Shown: one piece after another, positions 18,147 to 28,427 of the stretch | Position numbering within the stretch: position 1 is the first letter of the stretch | How the letters are laid out: every line of letters begins with the position of its first letter | Source: Globisporangium splendens | Lineage: Eukaryota > Oomycota > Peronosporomycetes > Pythiales > Pythiaceae | Assembly: GCA_006386115.1 (NCBI GenBank) | Contig: VFIW01000075.1 | Coordinates: 1-64,000 of the forward strand | Direction: 5' to 3' | Length of the DNA stretch: 64,000 bases | The notes under the pieces: generated by a model | Seen by the model: the letters and a program-made list of their open reading frames with translations, nothing else | Told to the model about the DNA's origin: nothing | Database searches by the model: none | Translations under genes and position numbers: made by a program

Positions 18147-21100
18147 GGAAAAGAGGACTGTGGACGTTGCGGAGACACAGGACTCTGGCCCCTATGTGCA
18201 TCAAGCATATGCAGTTTCCACTATGAGTGAGAAGAGTGTCAGTCAAACGTCAAGTTTGATCGTTCACAAAGTTCATGTAGACGGTATTGCAACGCCTCTG
18301 CGAGCTTTGGTTGACACTGGTGCGTCGAACAACTTTGTTCGAAATGAAGTGATCGTCAGGCATGGTGTCTTTGTGCCTGATGCGAATGAAGAGAAGACAG
18401 TGATTGTCCGGTTGGCAAATGGGTCGACTGTGAAGATGCCGAAGCGCGTGGTGCGCTTGGCAATCAAGTGGAAGATTTCCGAGGTGAAGGCGAGTTCATT
18501 TTACTCGACCTCGATGACAAGTTTGACATCATCCTGGGAATGCCATGGTTGAAGCGTTACCAACCTAGCATTGACTGGGTGAATATGAAGATCTCCGTTG
18601 ACAAGTCACGCGATGTTGACTTGTGCTGCACAACAACGGATGAAGTGGTATGGGTGTACACATCTGTGGAAGAGGTCCCAGATGGCCCTTGTGGCATTGC
18701 GGTATGCGATGGCCCCCCATGTTCACAAGTGGTACCCATTTTGAAGACGACGAACGGAGGTGGAGCAGTCAGGCGCCAGAAAAAGACTGTCTCCTTTGCC
18801 ATCGACGACGAGAAGGTTCGCGATGGCGTTGACAAGAGTGAATGGAAGTGGAACAGACACCCTTCCCAACAAGACAAGAAGAAGACCAGCAAGAGAAGTT
18901 TTTCGCCAAGAGTTTTGAGTACCCCTGATCAAGGTACAAGTGGCGATGACGAAGGGAGTGTCCAAGCACAAGACACTCCAAGCGAGTTTGCGAATATCGC
19001 GGTCTACAATGAAGAAGGTGACGTGGATGTAATCCGTCACGTGAAGATTGAAAATCCTCCAAGTTCAGTCGAAGAATTGATTTCCTTGCCGTCGATGAGC
19101 AAGAAGACACTGGAGCGCAGCCTAGCGAGAGGCGACATTGCGCAGGTGTGTGTGATCGTCGAAATGGTCGACGAAGGCTTCGTCAACACAGCATCGAGTG
19201 CGGATGCGGATGTGTTGGACGAAAAGACACGGAAGGAAAGGTTCGAGGAGCAGTCGTGGGACGCCCTCAAGAAGAACCCCGTGTATGCGCTTGCCAGGGA
19301 ATTTGAAGACATTTTCCCTGACAAGGTGCCGGACGAATTGCCATTCGGCAGAGGCATTCGTCATGAGATTGATGTACTTCCTGGCACGAAGTACTGCATC
19401 ACAAGACAGTGGCCGTTGCCAAAGGAACAAGTCGAGGCGATCGACGAGTTCTTTGCACAACGTGCTAAGGCTAGTCATGTGCGGGAGAGCAAGTCTCCGC
19501 ATTGAAGCCCCACTTTCTGTGTGAAGAAGGCAACTGGAGGTTGGCGCATTGTTCATGCTTTCAACAAGCTGAACGACGCGACAATTCCAGCCCAGACTCC
19601 GGTTCCACGCAAGGACATGATCCTTGATCGAATGGTTGGCAGCACCGTCTTTAGTGCTATCGATCTGAAAGATGGGTTCTATCAGATTCGAATGCGCGAA
19701 GACGATGTTCCACTAACTGCAGTGAGTACCCCGAGTGGTATGCTGTGGGAATGGTTAGTGATGCCACAGGGACTGAAGAATGCTCCTACGACCTTCAATC
19801 GAATGGTCACGAACGTTCTTCGTCCTCTGCGAACATTTGCACCAAGTTACTTTGACGACATTTTCGTTCATAGTAAGGCCACGAATGGGAAATCTGATGT
19901 CGATGTTCATCTCGATCATCTTCGTCAAGTCTTCCAGGTCATGCGTGAGAACAAACTATACGCAAACTTGAAGAAGTGCATGTTCTTTGCACCAGAGATC
20001 CCTGTTCTCGGTTGTTTTGTGGGCAAGAGCGGTGTTCGAGTCGATCCGGAGAAGGTCAAAGCTATTGACGATTGGCCAGTGCCAAAGAATGTCAAACAGC
20101 TACGACAATGGTTGGGTCTAGCCAACTACTTGCACAAGTACACGCGCAATTATGCAGTGTTGGTGCAACCCCTCACACAGCTCTTGAAGAAAGACGTTGA
20201 GTGGAAGTGGTCGAAAGACCATCAGACGGCATTCGAAGAAGTCAAGAGGAGTCTTCGAGAAGCTCCTGTGTTGGCTCTGCCAAACCACGACAAGCCGTTC
20301 CACGTCGTCTGTGATGCGAGCGACTATGCATCGGTTGCGCATTGATGCAACACGATGATGAGGGTCACGAGCGAGTTGTGTCGTATCAGTCACGACAACT
20401 CCGACCCGCAGAACGGAACTACCCAGTTCATGACAAGGAACTTCTGGCGATGAAGTATTCTTTGGTCAAGTTCCGTGTGTATCTGCTTGGCGAGGAGCGC
20501 TTTGCTATCTACACTGATCACGCATCACTGCGTACGGCAGTGAAGACTCCTCATTTGTCGCAAAGAATGGCGAGATGGTTCTCCTTCTTTGCAGAGTACA
20601 ACTTTGTTGTACACTACAAACCAGGCAAGACGAACATCTTAGCCGATGCGCTGTCAAGACGTCCGGATTACGATCCGAAGACCAAGAGTGAGGACACGGA
20701 TGGAGCGTGTCGACTCTGTGAAGATGTTCAAGCGATCGCGGTGCGAGCTGCGACTACAGTGCGAGAAGAGATCGTCGAAGGGTACAAGTCTGACGAAACA
20801 TGTCGGGACTTGTTGAAGTACTTCAAGGACCCTTCCGACAAAGCACTGCAAGGTCTTCCGTCGCGCACAAGATCGCGAGTTCACCGCTTCCGAGTACACA
20901 ATGGGTTGTTGTACTATGCGGTCGAAAAAGGGGATACAGCAAGGGTTGTCGTTCCCAACGACGAAGGTCTGCGTCATCGACTCTTGTATGAGTACCATGA
21001 CAGTCCTTCGGCTGGCCGTCTCGGACGTGAGAAAACGTTTCTCAGTCTTTCCCGGGATTACTACTGGCCACACATGTACAAGTGGGTGCGCAAGTATGTG

Positions 21101-22890
21101 AGGACTTGCGAGATCTGCCAACGAGTGAAACCCTCTGGTTCCACGCAGGCACCACTTCGTTCATTACCTGTCCCATCGGACAGTTGGAAGTCTGTGAGTA
21201 TGGATTTCATATTCGGACTTCCAAGAGACACACATGGACGCAATGGCATCCTTGTGTTTGTGGACCGATTCAGCAAGATGGTCCATCTTGCGCCTGTTTC
21301 GGACAAGATCTCTGCTGAGAAGACTGCCAAGGTCTTTGTAGACGTCGTATTCCGTCTACACGGACTACCAGTCGAGATCGTGTCTGACCGTGACACCCGT
21401 TTTACGTCCAAGTTCTGGCGTGCACTGTTCGGACTTCTGGACACCAAGTTGTCCATGTCAACAGCGGCACACCCTGAAACGGACGGTCAAACAGAGCGAG
21501 TGAACCGCGTCCTCGAAGACGTGTTGCGCAGCTACGCAACGTCTTTCAAAGAGTGGAGTGAGTTTCTCCCTCTTGCCGAGTTTGCGTTGAACAACTCCAC
21601 GCATGTCTCGACAGGTCACTCTCCATTTTACGTGAACTATGGCATTCATCCCCGAGTGCCTGCTTCCATAATGGGTGAGGTCTCTACCTTAAGTGGGGAG
21701 GGACTCCGGCTCACGGAAACAAGCCGAAGTCGTCTTACGACCTGAATGCTGCTTCCGAGTTGAAAGCCAATTTTGACTCGATGAAACCCCTCGACGACCT
21801 AACAAGTCGTGAAGAGCAGCAAGTCGATGACTTTGTTGTGAGGAGGCAAGCCGTTGTGAGGTTTGTTCGAGACGCAATTGCGAAGGCTCAGGATCTGCAA
21901 AAGGAACAAGCAGACAAGAGCGGAAGGAAGAACAAGCAAGTTTATAAGATCGATGATCTTGTATTGCTTAGCACGGCGAACCTGCCTGAACACGCAGTGT
22001 CCAACTTGGGAAGCTCGAAGCTTCTGCCAAGGTTCATCGGACCGTTCAAGGTAGTTAAATGCAATGGGGATGCATACACGCTAGACATACCTACACGCAT
22101 GCGTCTACACCCGACATTTTATGTGGGTAGACTGAAGCCTTACCTTCCAAGTGGATCTGCGGATCCTACGAGATCTTCCGCAAACGATCGAGCTGATCGT
22201 GAAGCCTCTCCACTTGATTGCGAAAAGCAAACAGCTCATCGCTCTGGAGATTCTTCTCGGCGTACAGGAGTTGCAGGACGTCGAAGGATTGGTCCTTCAC
22301 TGCCTCCAACGCTTGAAGGCGAGAATGGTACTCACCACGAAGTACCTCGAGAGCCGAACCTGCCTCTTCCACAGAGCGCAACAGGCGATCGTGAGCCAAC
22401 TCACGAGACTTCTCGTTCTTCTGGAGTCGAACAAGTTCGTCCTGAACCTGTTGGAACCGTTCCTCGTAACGGGACTCCAAAGCCGAACACTGGGCAGAAC
22501 CTTCTGTCAGATCGTCGATCTTCAACTCATGATCGGCGACAAGGTTTTCGAGACTCTCGCAGCGTTCCTCAAGTGTCGAACAACGCTGCTGCAAAGCCTC
22601 TATTTGCCCACGATGAGCACTCTTCCACTTCCAGAGTCGCTCAATCGTTTTCTCGTTCAGTCCCACCCCCGTTATTAGACTCTCAGGGAGAGCATCGCTG
22701 GGTGGTTGAGTCGATTGTTGATCATGAAGATCGACCGACTCATCGTCGAGGAAAGAAGCAGTTGAACCATCAACGCTTCTACAGAGTTCGGTGGCGTGGA
22801 TATCCACTGAGCTCGGACACGTGGGAGCCTCGTCAGACATTGGAGTCTGATGTTCCCGACGTGGTCCGCAGCTATGAGAACTGCTTGTAG
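18107..22890 (+). pseudogene. pol: Pol of B2, disrupted; chromodomain end intact
   Basis: Protease (VDTGASNNFV) is read in the -1 frame. One base is lost near 18470, the frame then runs to a TGA at 19503 (TGC in B1), and resumes at 19521 with RT (SYFDDIFVHS). A 1-nt loss near 20328 and another near 21700 shift it again. The segments carry RNase H, the integrase HHCC and DDE, the IGPF region, the linker and the C-terminal chromodomain (FYRVRWRGYPLSSDTWEP), which unlike B1 ends normally at 22890. The lesions do not coincide with those of B1, so the two copies decayed independently after their common origin. Confidence 0.9.
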
Positions 22891-23332
22891 CGTCGCCAGG
22901 GGTGACACTACGACGACCAGAGCTACGGTTCGCTCTGTCGTCAGCAGGAGTTCTTCTTTCGGCACGAGCATTGCCACGACGAAGAAGACGCTCCATCTTG
23001 TTCTCATTCTCAAGACGAACAAATGTTCGCCATGAGTCTCTCTGGGCTGCGATGTGTTGGTTCGGATCATCACGATCATTGATCCGACGCCAACTGAAGA
23101 ACCGCTCCTTGTAGAACTCGAGCTCCCCCTTCTTCTTCAGAATGGGAGAAATGTCGAAGAGTTCTGGAGCTGTCTGCTGTCGCTTGGACGACGGACGTTC
23201 TTCACGGTTCACTTGGTCACTTGGTCGCTTCATTGCCGAATGGAAAGTGAACTGCTCCGAAAGGTCTGCAAAAGTACGCAAGGTACTTGTGACTTTAAGG
23301 AGGGGATGATGTAATGGGCTATAACCAGCCAT
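22166..23332 (-). CDS. Intact antisense ORF of family B (basic, coiled-coil protein)
   Basis: 388 codons from an ATG lying 23 bp inside the 3' LTR, across the polypurine tract, and under the whole chromodomain and linker of Pol; about 725 bp are dual-coding. The N-terminal third has basic patches (KRPSDQVNREERPSSKRQ; MERLLRRGNARAERR) suitable as nuclear-localization or nucleic-acid contacts. The C-terminal ~190 residues are rich in heptads typical of a coiled coil (LQQRCSTLEERCESLENL; LEVLRGEYHSRLQALEAV). I recognise no catalytic domain. An antisense gene read from the 3' LTR and ending in a coiled coil recalls HBZ of HTLV-1; some plant Ty3/gypsy elements also carry antisense ORFs. The frame survives although sense gag-pol of the same copy is broken at six or more sites. 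Transcription is not demonstrated. Confidence 0.6.
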   Translation of the reverse strand: MAGYSPLHHPLLKVTSTLRTFADLSEQFTFHSAMKRPSDQVNREERPSSKRQQTAPELFDISPILKKKGELEFYKERFFSWRRINDRDDPNQHIAAQRDSWRTFVRLENENKMERLLRRGNARAERRTPADDRANRSSGRRSVTPGDATSSSHSCGPRREHQTPMSDEAPTCPSSVDIHATELCRSVDGSTASFLDDESVDLHDQQSTQPPSDALPESLITGVGLNEKTIERLWKWKSAHRGQIEALQQRCSTLEERCESLENLVADHELKIDDLTEGSAQCSALESRYEERFQQVQDELVRLQKNEKSRELAHDRLLRSVEEAGSALEVLRGEYHSRLQALEAVKDQSFDVLQLLYAEKNLQSDELFAFRNQVERLHDQLDRLRKIS

Positions 23333-23960
23333 TACATGAAGGCGGATCTGTCCCCAGATCTAGTGTGTCACACACCACCTTCAGCCTGCATTGTGGAGAC
23401 ACAAATGACAAAAGGGATTACGGTAAGACAGTCCCCACATGCACGTGTGACGTCATTCGATGACGTCGCGAGTGTTCTCTGTGCTGATCAGTGCAGAATG
23501 TCGTTCTCATGTACTAATCAGTACAGAGCGATAACATCCATGTACTAATCAAGTACTGAGTGATGGTTCCTGCTTGGGAAACTGGGCTGGCGACGAGACC
23601 GACGTGTGTCTGCCACCTGGAGTGAGTGGCGCGAGCCAATCACTTTGCATGGATTTTATACAAGACTTGAAGCTCAAGCTTCTAGAATATCCCGTAGGTT
23701 CAACCTCAGTGTACCCAAGGTTTTATATATCAGATTCATAGGTTTTATTGTGTATGTTTAGGTTTTAGTTATAAAACCTGTATGAGCCCTTGGGGTTCAT
23801 TTGTAAGTAGCGACAGGAATCATAACCTTTTCAATTCAGTTGCAATTTTTCCTCCAAGTACTCAAGTCTTCGTTCCTCCCTCCAAGTCGGGAGATCGCTT
23901 CCTCTGGCACAAGCGTGTGTGCCGTGTTTGAGGGACTGTTTGGAACAGCGCCCTCTTACA
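23310..23960 (+). repeat. LTR of family B, right LTR of B2
   Basis: 651 bp, TGTAATGGGC...CTCTTACA, preceded by the B polypurine tract. It is followed by CTATATGTGCC, the A tail, exactly as at 1637. It holds the ATG of the antisense ORF, with the CRE-type dyads about 115 bp upstream of that ATG in the antisense direction. Confidence 0.9.
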
Positions 23961-24121
23961 CTATATGTGCCAACACTCGGTGAAATTAACGCACGCGTCG
24001 CCGCTGTGCTCTTTCCCGAGGAATACACGAATGTTCCCCTTTCTCGGCGCACACGCGCGAGATCCACACGTTTCTCACACCGACCCTTCGAGTGTTTCGC
24101 ACTTTAAGTGGGGTGGGGTGG
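23961..24121 (+). other. 3' internal tail of family A with polypurine tract
   Basis: Near-identical to 1637-1801 (4 bp shorter). It ends AAGTGGGGTGGGGTGG next to the A LTR. It is the right-hand remainder of the A internal region after the B insertion. Confidence 0.75.
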
Positions 24122-24656
24122 TGTAACGGGGTTACACTGTAACATGGTTACGCACTTGTGTTGTGCCACACAACTAAACCGAACCTTGCGGTACGTAGAG
24201 TACGCGCAACAAGGTTAAGACCGAACCATGAGGTTCGTCGTACTTGCTCGAACCTTCACGGTGGAGCCGGCAGCCAGTCTGAGTGACGGCGCCTCCGATT
24301 GGATATAATTGAACATGCATTTCATCCAATCACATAAGACAACTAGTGTTAGTCTTTCATAGCCACTCATTGCCCCATGGGGAGTAATTACACTTGAGAT
24401 TGCTATTGTTCATAGTTACATAAAGATAATCCAGGTTGTCCTGCAGAGAGCAACCTCCAACAAATAAACAGTTCCATTTTTACCGTTAACTAAAGCCTTT
24501 GGTTATCGACGGTTACTCTATAGAGACCTATAGGTAACCGATTGTTGCACTGCAGGAAGCAGGCAACCGCTCTCGGAACAGAGTCCTTGAGAGAAGCGTT
24601 GAATGCGCTTCCTCACACACGTACCGTGCTGCGTAACTCGGAAGTGTCCGGTTACA
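24122..24656 (+). repeat. LTR of family A (right)
   Basis: 535 bp with 6 differences from the left A LTR. It is followed by ACTG, the first four bases of the A primer-binding region, and then abruptly by sequence of element C. The expected next A internal region is therefore cut off at the primer site. Confidence 0.9.
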
Positions 24657-24657
24657 A

Positions 24658-26582
24658 CTGTCAGGCTTCACGCGCATCTGGCGATAACCTTGCGCGAGGT
24701 CGATCACCGTGAATACCGTCGCACCGAGCATCTGATCAAAGAGCTCCTCTATGTGTGGTAGAGGAATCTTGGGGATCTTCGTCTGGCTGTTGACATACCG
24801 ATAGTCGATGACCCAGCGTATCGGCACCTTTGCGTTGCCACTGCGCAGCCATTCAGCGCGCTTCACAGCCATACCCGTCGCGGGATCCTTTTTCGGAACA
24901 CCGAAGATATTGGAGATCCATGGGGAGTTCGATATTTCAATCCATCCCTTCTTCACATTGTCGCGAACGAACTCTTCCAACGCGCCTTGCTCTGTCTTGG
25001 ACAGACGAAACGGCGGACGCGAGCTTGGCACTGCGTCTGGCTTCGGCTGGAGCTCAAAGTTCACAGCACGCTCTGGCAGTAAGCCATCCGGAAGTAACTC
25101 CGGGAAACAGTCCGCGAACCGATCAATGACAGGTTTCAACTCTGGCGGGACGACTGGAGAAATGTCGTTAACTGCGGACACCTTTACGGCGAACAACTCT
25201 TCATACTCTGCATTCTTGATCTTGGAGCAGATTTCACTACCGCTGCGCTCACACACCGATGTGTCTTCCGGCAATGCAAACGTCTGCTTTCTCCAATCAA
25301 TGATCGGGTTGTGCTTGACGAACCATGGCTGACCGAAGATGACATCGTGGCTGTTGGGTAGATCCCATTCCGTAACCTGCATTGCCTCAAACTTCTTGTC
25401 TTGTACTTGGCACGATGCTTCCACCTCGTTCACTTGTTTCTTGGTCCTTCTGCCGTCGAATCCTTGCGCTTCGATCACTGCTGCATTCAGCACTTTCTTC
25501 ACCAACTCACGCTGGATCAGGTTGGTCGAGGCGCCGCCGTCAATTAAAATGTGCACATCATTACCATCTACGCGACCGTCCACAACAAACAAGTTGCTTT
25601 TACGCGCAATGCCCACTGCGTTTAGCTCCGCATTGTCAAACACAATGGGATAATCAACTTCGTCCATTGTCGCCAGGTTGTGCTCAACCATTGGACTTGA
25701 TCGACGAGCTCGCTGTGTCGGACGCTGATATCTTGAGTTGCGCGTCGTCTGCGGCGTGCTCGCTTGTCTCTGCTGGTGCGGCGCACGACACTCTGATGCT
25801 CGATGTCCAGGTCGATTGCAATTGAAGCAAAGGCGCTGACGCAAACACTCTTCACGACCCAAGACTCGGACATTGTCCACTTCCATCGGACTTGCGCCAT
25901 TCAGTTGGTATTGGCGATTGTCGAAACGCCTGTACCTAGGTTCTGAGTGGGACCGACCTCCATCCGCAGAGCGACGATGCGAACGGTCATAGTCCAACGC
26001 TAGAGTGATGGCTTCCGACAACGTAGAACATCGGCGATAGCGCACCTCTGTTCGGATCGCTGGAGCTAATCCTCGTACAAAATACATGATCTTGTCGAGC
26101 TCACTCAACTCTTGTACTTGTGTGATAACATGCCTAAAACGACTGACGTAGTCGCCATGGCCTCGACTCTGACCCTGGGATAGCTCACCCAACTGGTCAC
26201 GCAAACGCTCTTGTAGATCGGCGGGAATAAATTCGTTTCCTAGTTCTAGGAAGAATTGGTCAACCGTCTCAATCTCTGTCTTCTTCACAATGAACCACTG
26301 GACAGCTCCCTGCCGCAGGGTTCCTCCCAACATCGCCAAAAGGCGTGGCTGTAGGCTAGCATCCTGTCTGTCAATGTTCCTCGCCTTTAAATAGCCTCCG
26401 ACTTGCTCTTTATATAACTGAAACGACTCTTGTAATGCTCCACTATACACCGGTAATTTATATCCCTCTAATTTTATCTCTGACTCCCGTTTTACTTGCT
26501 GGAATTCTTTGATCATCTCTGCTTGCTGGTTTAGCACTGCCAGTATACTCTGCAACAACTGGGCATTCGTTGGTTCGTTCAT
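24658..26582 (-). pseudogene. Element C gag-pol, truncated in reverse transcriptase
   Basis: The ATG at 26582 starts a single gag-pol frame of a third Ty3/gypsy family. Gag is followed by a CCHC knuckle (CFNCNRPGHRASEC, near residue 250), a protease with ILIDGGASTNLI and VIFGQPWFVKH, and the first part of RT (WVIDYRYVNSQTK, TVFTVIDLAQGYRQMRV). It stops abruptly at the junction with the right A LTR; codons beyond 24657 are only read-through into that LTR. RNase H and integrase are missing. Unlike A and B, there is no frameshift between gag and protease. The LTR of C could not be identified on its right side. Confidence 0.8.
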
Positions 26583-26761
26583 CTTTGTACTTTTCTTGAC
26601 TCGACTTCACACTCGGTATTTTACGTAACCGGTTTCACTTGACTTGGCAGGCAGGGACGGGAGTCGAGATTCTATCTTGTGGGATCTTAAAAACCAGTAT
26701 AATACGAAGTTATACTTTTATTTTTTATTTGTTTTTTCTTTTATTTTTTAATTGTGTATTT
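26583..26761. other. 5' flank of element C, AT-rich, no LTR recognised
   Basis: It holds the leader upstream of C gag and an AT-rich homopolymer-like stretch around 26705-26760. A 19-bp inverted repeat (GTATAA...TTATAC) lies near 26698-26716. I could not identify an LTR boundary or primer site with confidence. Confidence 0.4.
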
Positions 26762-27115
26762 TTAGTCGAACTTAGGCGGAGGAACTTGACCTGGACGCAG
26801 CTTGGCCTTCCCAGTAGCTGTACTCGATGCCGGCGGGTCTCGTAGCGCGCGGCGAAAACACTCGCCAATACCGTCGGATGCGTCGATGATTCCTTGAGCG
26901 ATCCGGATTAGAGCCTTCTTTGCTCGTTTCTTCTTCAGCTTGTCTAGACACTTGTCCACGTGCTTCTCTAGCACTTCACAGATCCGGAAAGCCCTTCGTC
27001 AGACAGTTTGCGAGGTCTTGACGGGCTTTATCAGCTTCTGCAGGTTTCGGCACGCCTAAGTACGTAAGGCTGCCTTGAATCGGGACCTGCTTGACGCGCG
27101 GCTTCTTGGGCATCG
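26762..27115 (-). pseudogene. Small basic hypothetical protein with a frame change
   Basis: On the minus strand an ATG at 27115 reads MPKKPRVKQVPIQGSLTYLG and continues to a stop near 26976. A 1-nt shift joins it to a second frame with LEKHVDKCLDKLKKKRAKK and ending at 26762; together about 118 residues. The product is lysine-rich, with a helix of KHVDKCLDKLKKKRAKKALI. It lies just upstream of element C in the same orientation and could belong to a mobile element. I recognise no family. Confidence 0.3.
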
Positions 27116-27800
27116 AGTTGGGGAGGTTACCAACTCTGGGAGTTCACAATCACAGTCTTGATCCTCTAATGAGGGCTTCACCTAGGCACGCCTGACGATG
27201 ACACCACGGAATAACACCCTAAAGAACACAGACAGTTAGGGCGAACCCGAGACACCGTGTCGCTATTAGAGAAACCGAGGTAGACCAGAACACAGAATTA
27301 CGCACAAAAGCACGACTGGCTCAACACTACAGGAGTTACTGCCACAGAACACAAAAGGGTCAACGCACCGACAATGATTCCGGTATTTATGTCACTAAAG
27401 CAACACCCGTTCAGAAAGCGGCTCGAATAACAACCTCGGAGGTGCCTGGCTTGGACGACGCCGGCGACTTGAACGCTTGGAAACGGCCACACTCCCCCCC
27501 GGACGCAAAGTGCTACCAGATGTAACGGTTTGGGGTCTTCTTGAGATCTGATTGGTCGAAAGTCGGAAAGTCGGAACTTGAATGGCTGAAAGTCGGGGAC
27601 GATGGCTTGGACTCGGAGGAGGAGGTGGCAACTTGATGGCAAATTGGAAAGTGAATTGAATGGAAGACTTAGTTCGCTAGCGCTACGTCTAAGCCTCCCT
27701 GCATGCATGCCTATCCTTTTCTTCAACTGATTCGACTTTTCTTCCTATCCAGGTGTCCTGCCTGCACCTGTATTTTATCTGACTAGTTCCATATAACTGT
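27116..27800. other. Noncoding stretch, nothing recognised
   Basis: Only short frames with no family resemblance are present. It may be decayed repeat sequence between element C and the next repeat. Confidence 0.4.
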
Positions 27801-27825
27801 ATATATTAGTGTTACATATGAATGA

Positions 27826-27966
27826 GAGCCTGACCTCCGACTCGAGGTCAGGCACACGTTACACATGCCACGACGCTCCGCACGCTAGGCACGTGCGAAG
27901 TCAGGCACATGCCGATCCTACGCGCGTGCCTGGCGTGCGAGGTCAGGCACACGTGACACACATGGT
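27826..27966. repeat. GAGGTCAGGCAC repeat cluster with hairpin
   Basis: GAGGTCAGGCACACGT followed by ACACATG occurs at 27844 and again, slightly changed, at 27939. The first copy is preceded by its inverse, GCCTGACCTC (27828-27837), giving a 10-bp stem over a 6-nt loop. A partial copy (GTCAGGCACATGCC) lies at 27900. It may be the end of a DNA transposon, because a transposase remnant follows. Confidence 0.45.
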
Positions 27967-28039
27967 GTCATCTACGCCTCAACCAAGGTATGCGCCAGCT
28001 TCCGTGTAGCAATCTCGAATACTCGACAAGCAAGCAGGA

Positions 28040-28350
28040 TGAGCTTAGGGCTTACTTCAAGAAGTCATGGTTGACGATGTACCCCCGCCCACCCTAAGTG
28101 TTCGAACGTTCGTGGCAAGCAGCGTCCGATTGTCGACAGAACGAACTGTCCAGTCGAACGATAATACCGCGAGTTCAACGATGCATTTGAGCACCCGAAG
28201 CCTAGTATCCCTATGTTTGTGACTACTATCGAGTCTCAAGCCACTCGTTCCGCAGAACTGCTTCAAGATATTGCTCAGAAGAAAGCTCAGCCGCCACACC
28301 ACAACTCCTACTACATCCCCATGGAGTTCAACTTGTCATTTTCTCGGAGA
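28040..28350 (+). pseudogene. Degenerate MULE-like transposase C-terminal fragment
   Basis: Decoded in shifting frames, the stretch shows AYFKKSWL, then TNCPVER, then FNDAFEHPKPSIPMFVTTIE and SAELLQDIAQKKAQPP. This order (an aromatic-W block, a TN..(V/L)ER block, a PHP/PKP-NIP block and a final helical tail) is that of the C terminus of Mutator-like transposases. At least one frameshift and one in-frame TAA are present. The N-terminal catalytic part is not seen. Assigned from remembered family pattern, so moderate confidence. Confidence 0.45.
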
Positions 28351-28427
28351 GTTTTCTTCGCTAAGTTTTCTCTCTTTCATTCTAGTACACGCTTTCTTCC
28401 CAATTCTTTACAATAATTCGACCACAG

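Larger units (their letters stand above)
16308..23960 (+). mobile_element. Family B retrotransposon, copy B2 (defective sense genes, intact antisense ORF)
   Basis: Bounded by LTRs 16308-16957 and 23310-23960. The internal sequence is closely similar to B1, but its lesions are at different places. Gag and Pol are broken at several sites, while the antisense ORF is intact. The right LTR is followed by the A tail and A LTR. Confidence 0.85.
1802..24656 (+). mobile_element. Family A Ty3/gypsy chromodomain retrotransposon, interrupted by a tandem B array
   Basis: The order is LTR 1802-2336, primer site, gag, protease, RT-RNaseH-integrase-chromodomain and 3' noncoding to 9297, then the B array 9298-23960, then the remaining A tail with polypurine tract 23961-24121, then LTR 24122-24656. 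LTR termini, lengths and near-identity support one element or tandem copies of it. No target-site duplication brackets the B insertion (GGAGG before, CTATA after). The bases left of the first A LTR are the same A tail seen before the right one, so A is itself part of a tandem array. Retrotransposition would copy an RNA intermediate and integrate by its DDE integrase; the interrupted copy could not transpose as one unit. Confidence 0.75.

Noticed and set aside
22151..22678. 175-codon plus-strand frame in the B linker (also at 15137 and, in part, near 66)
   Set aside because: It is the third frame of a region already covered by sense Pol and the antisense coiled-coil frame; its Leu-rich composition follows from the opposite strand and it has no start context or family.
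27298..27726. 142-codon minus-strand frame between element C and the repeat cluster
   Set aside because: No family pattern, ends in low-complexity sequence; probably chance.
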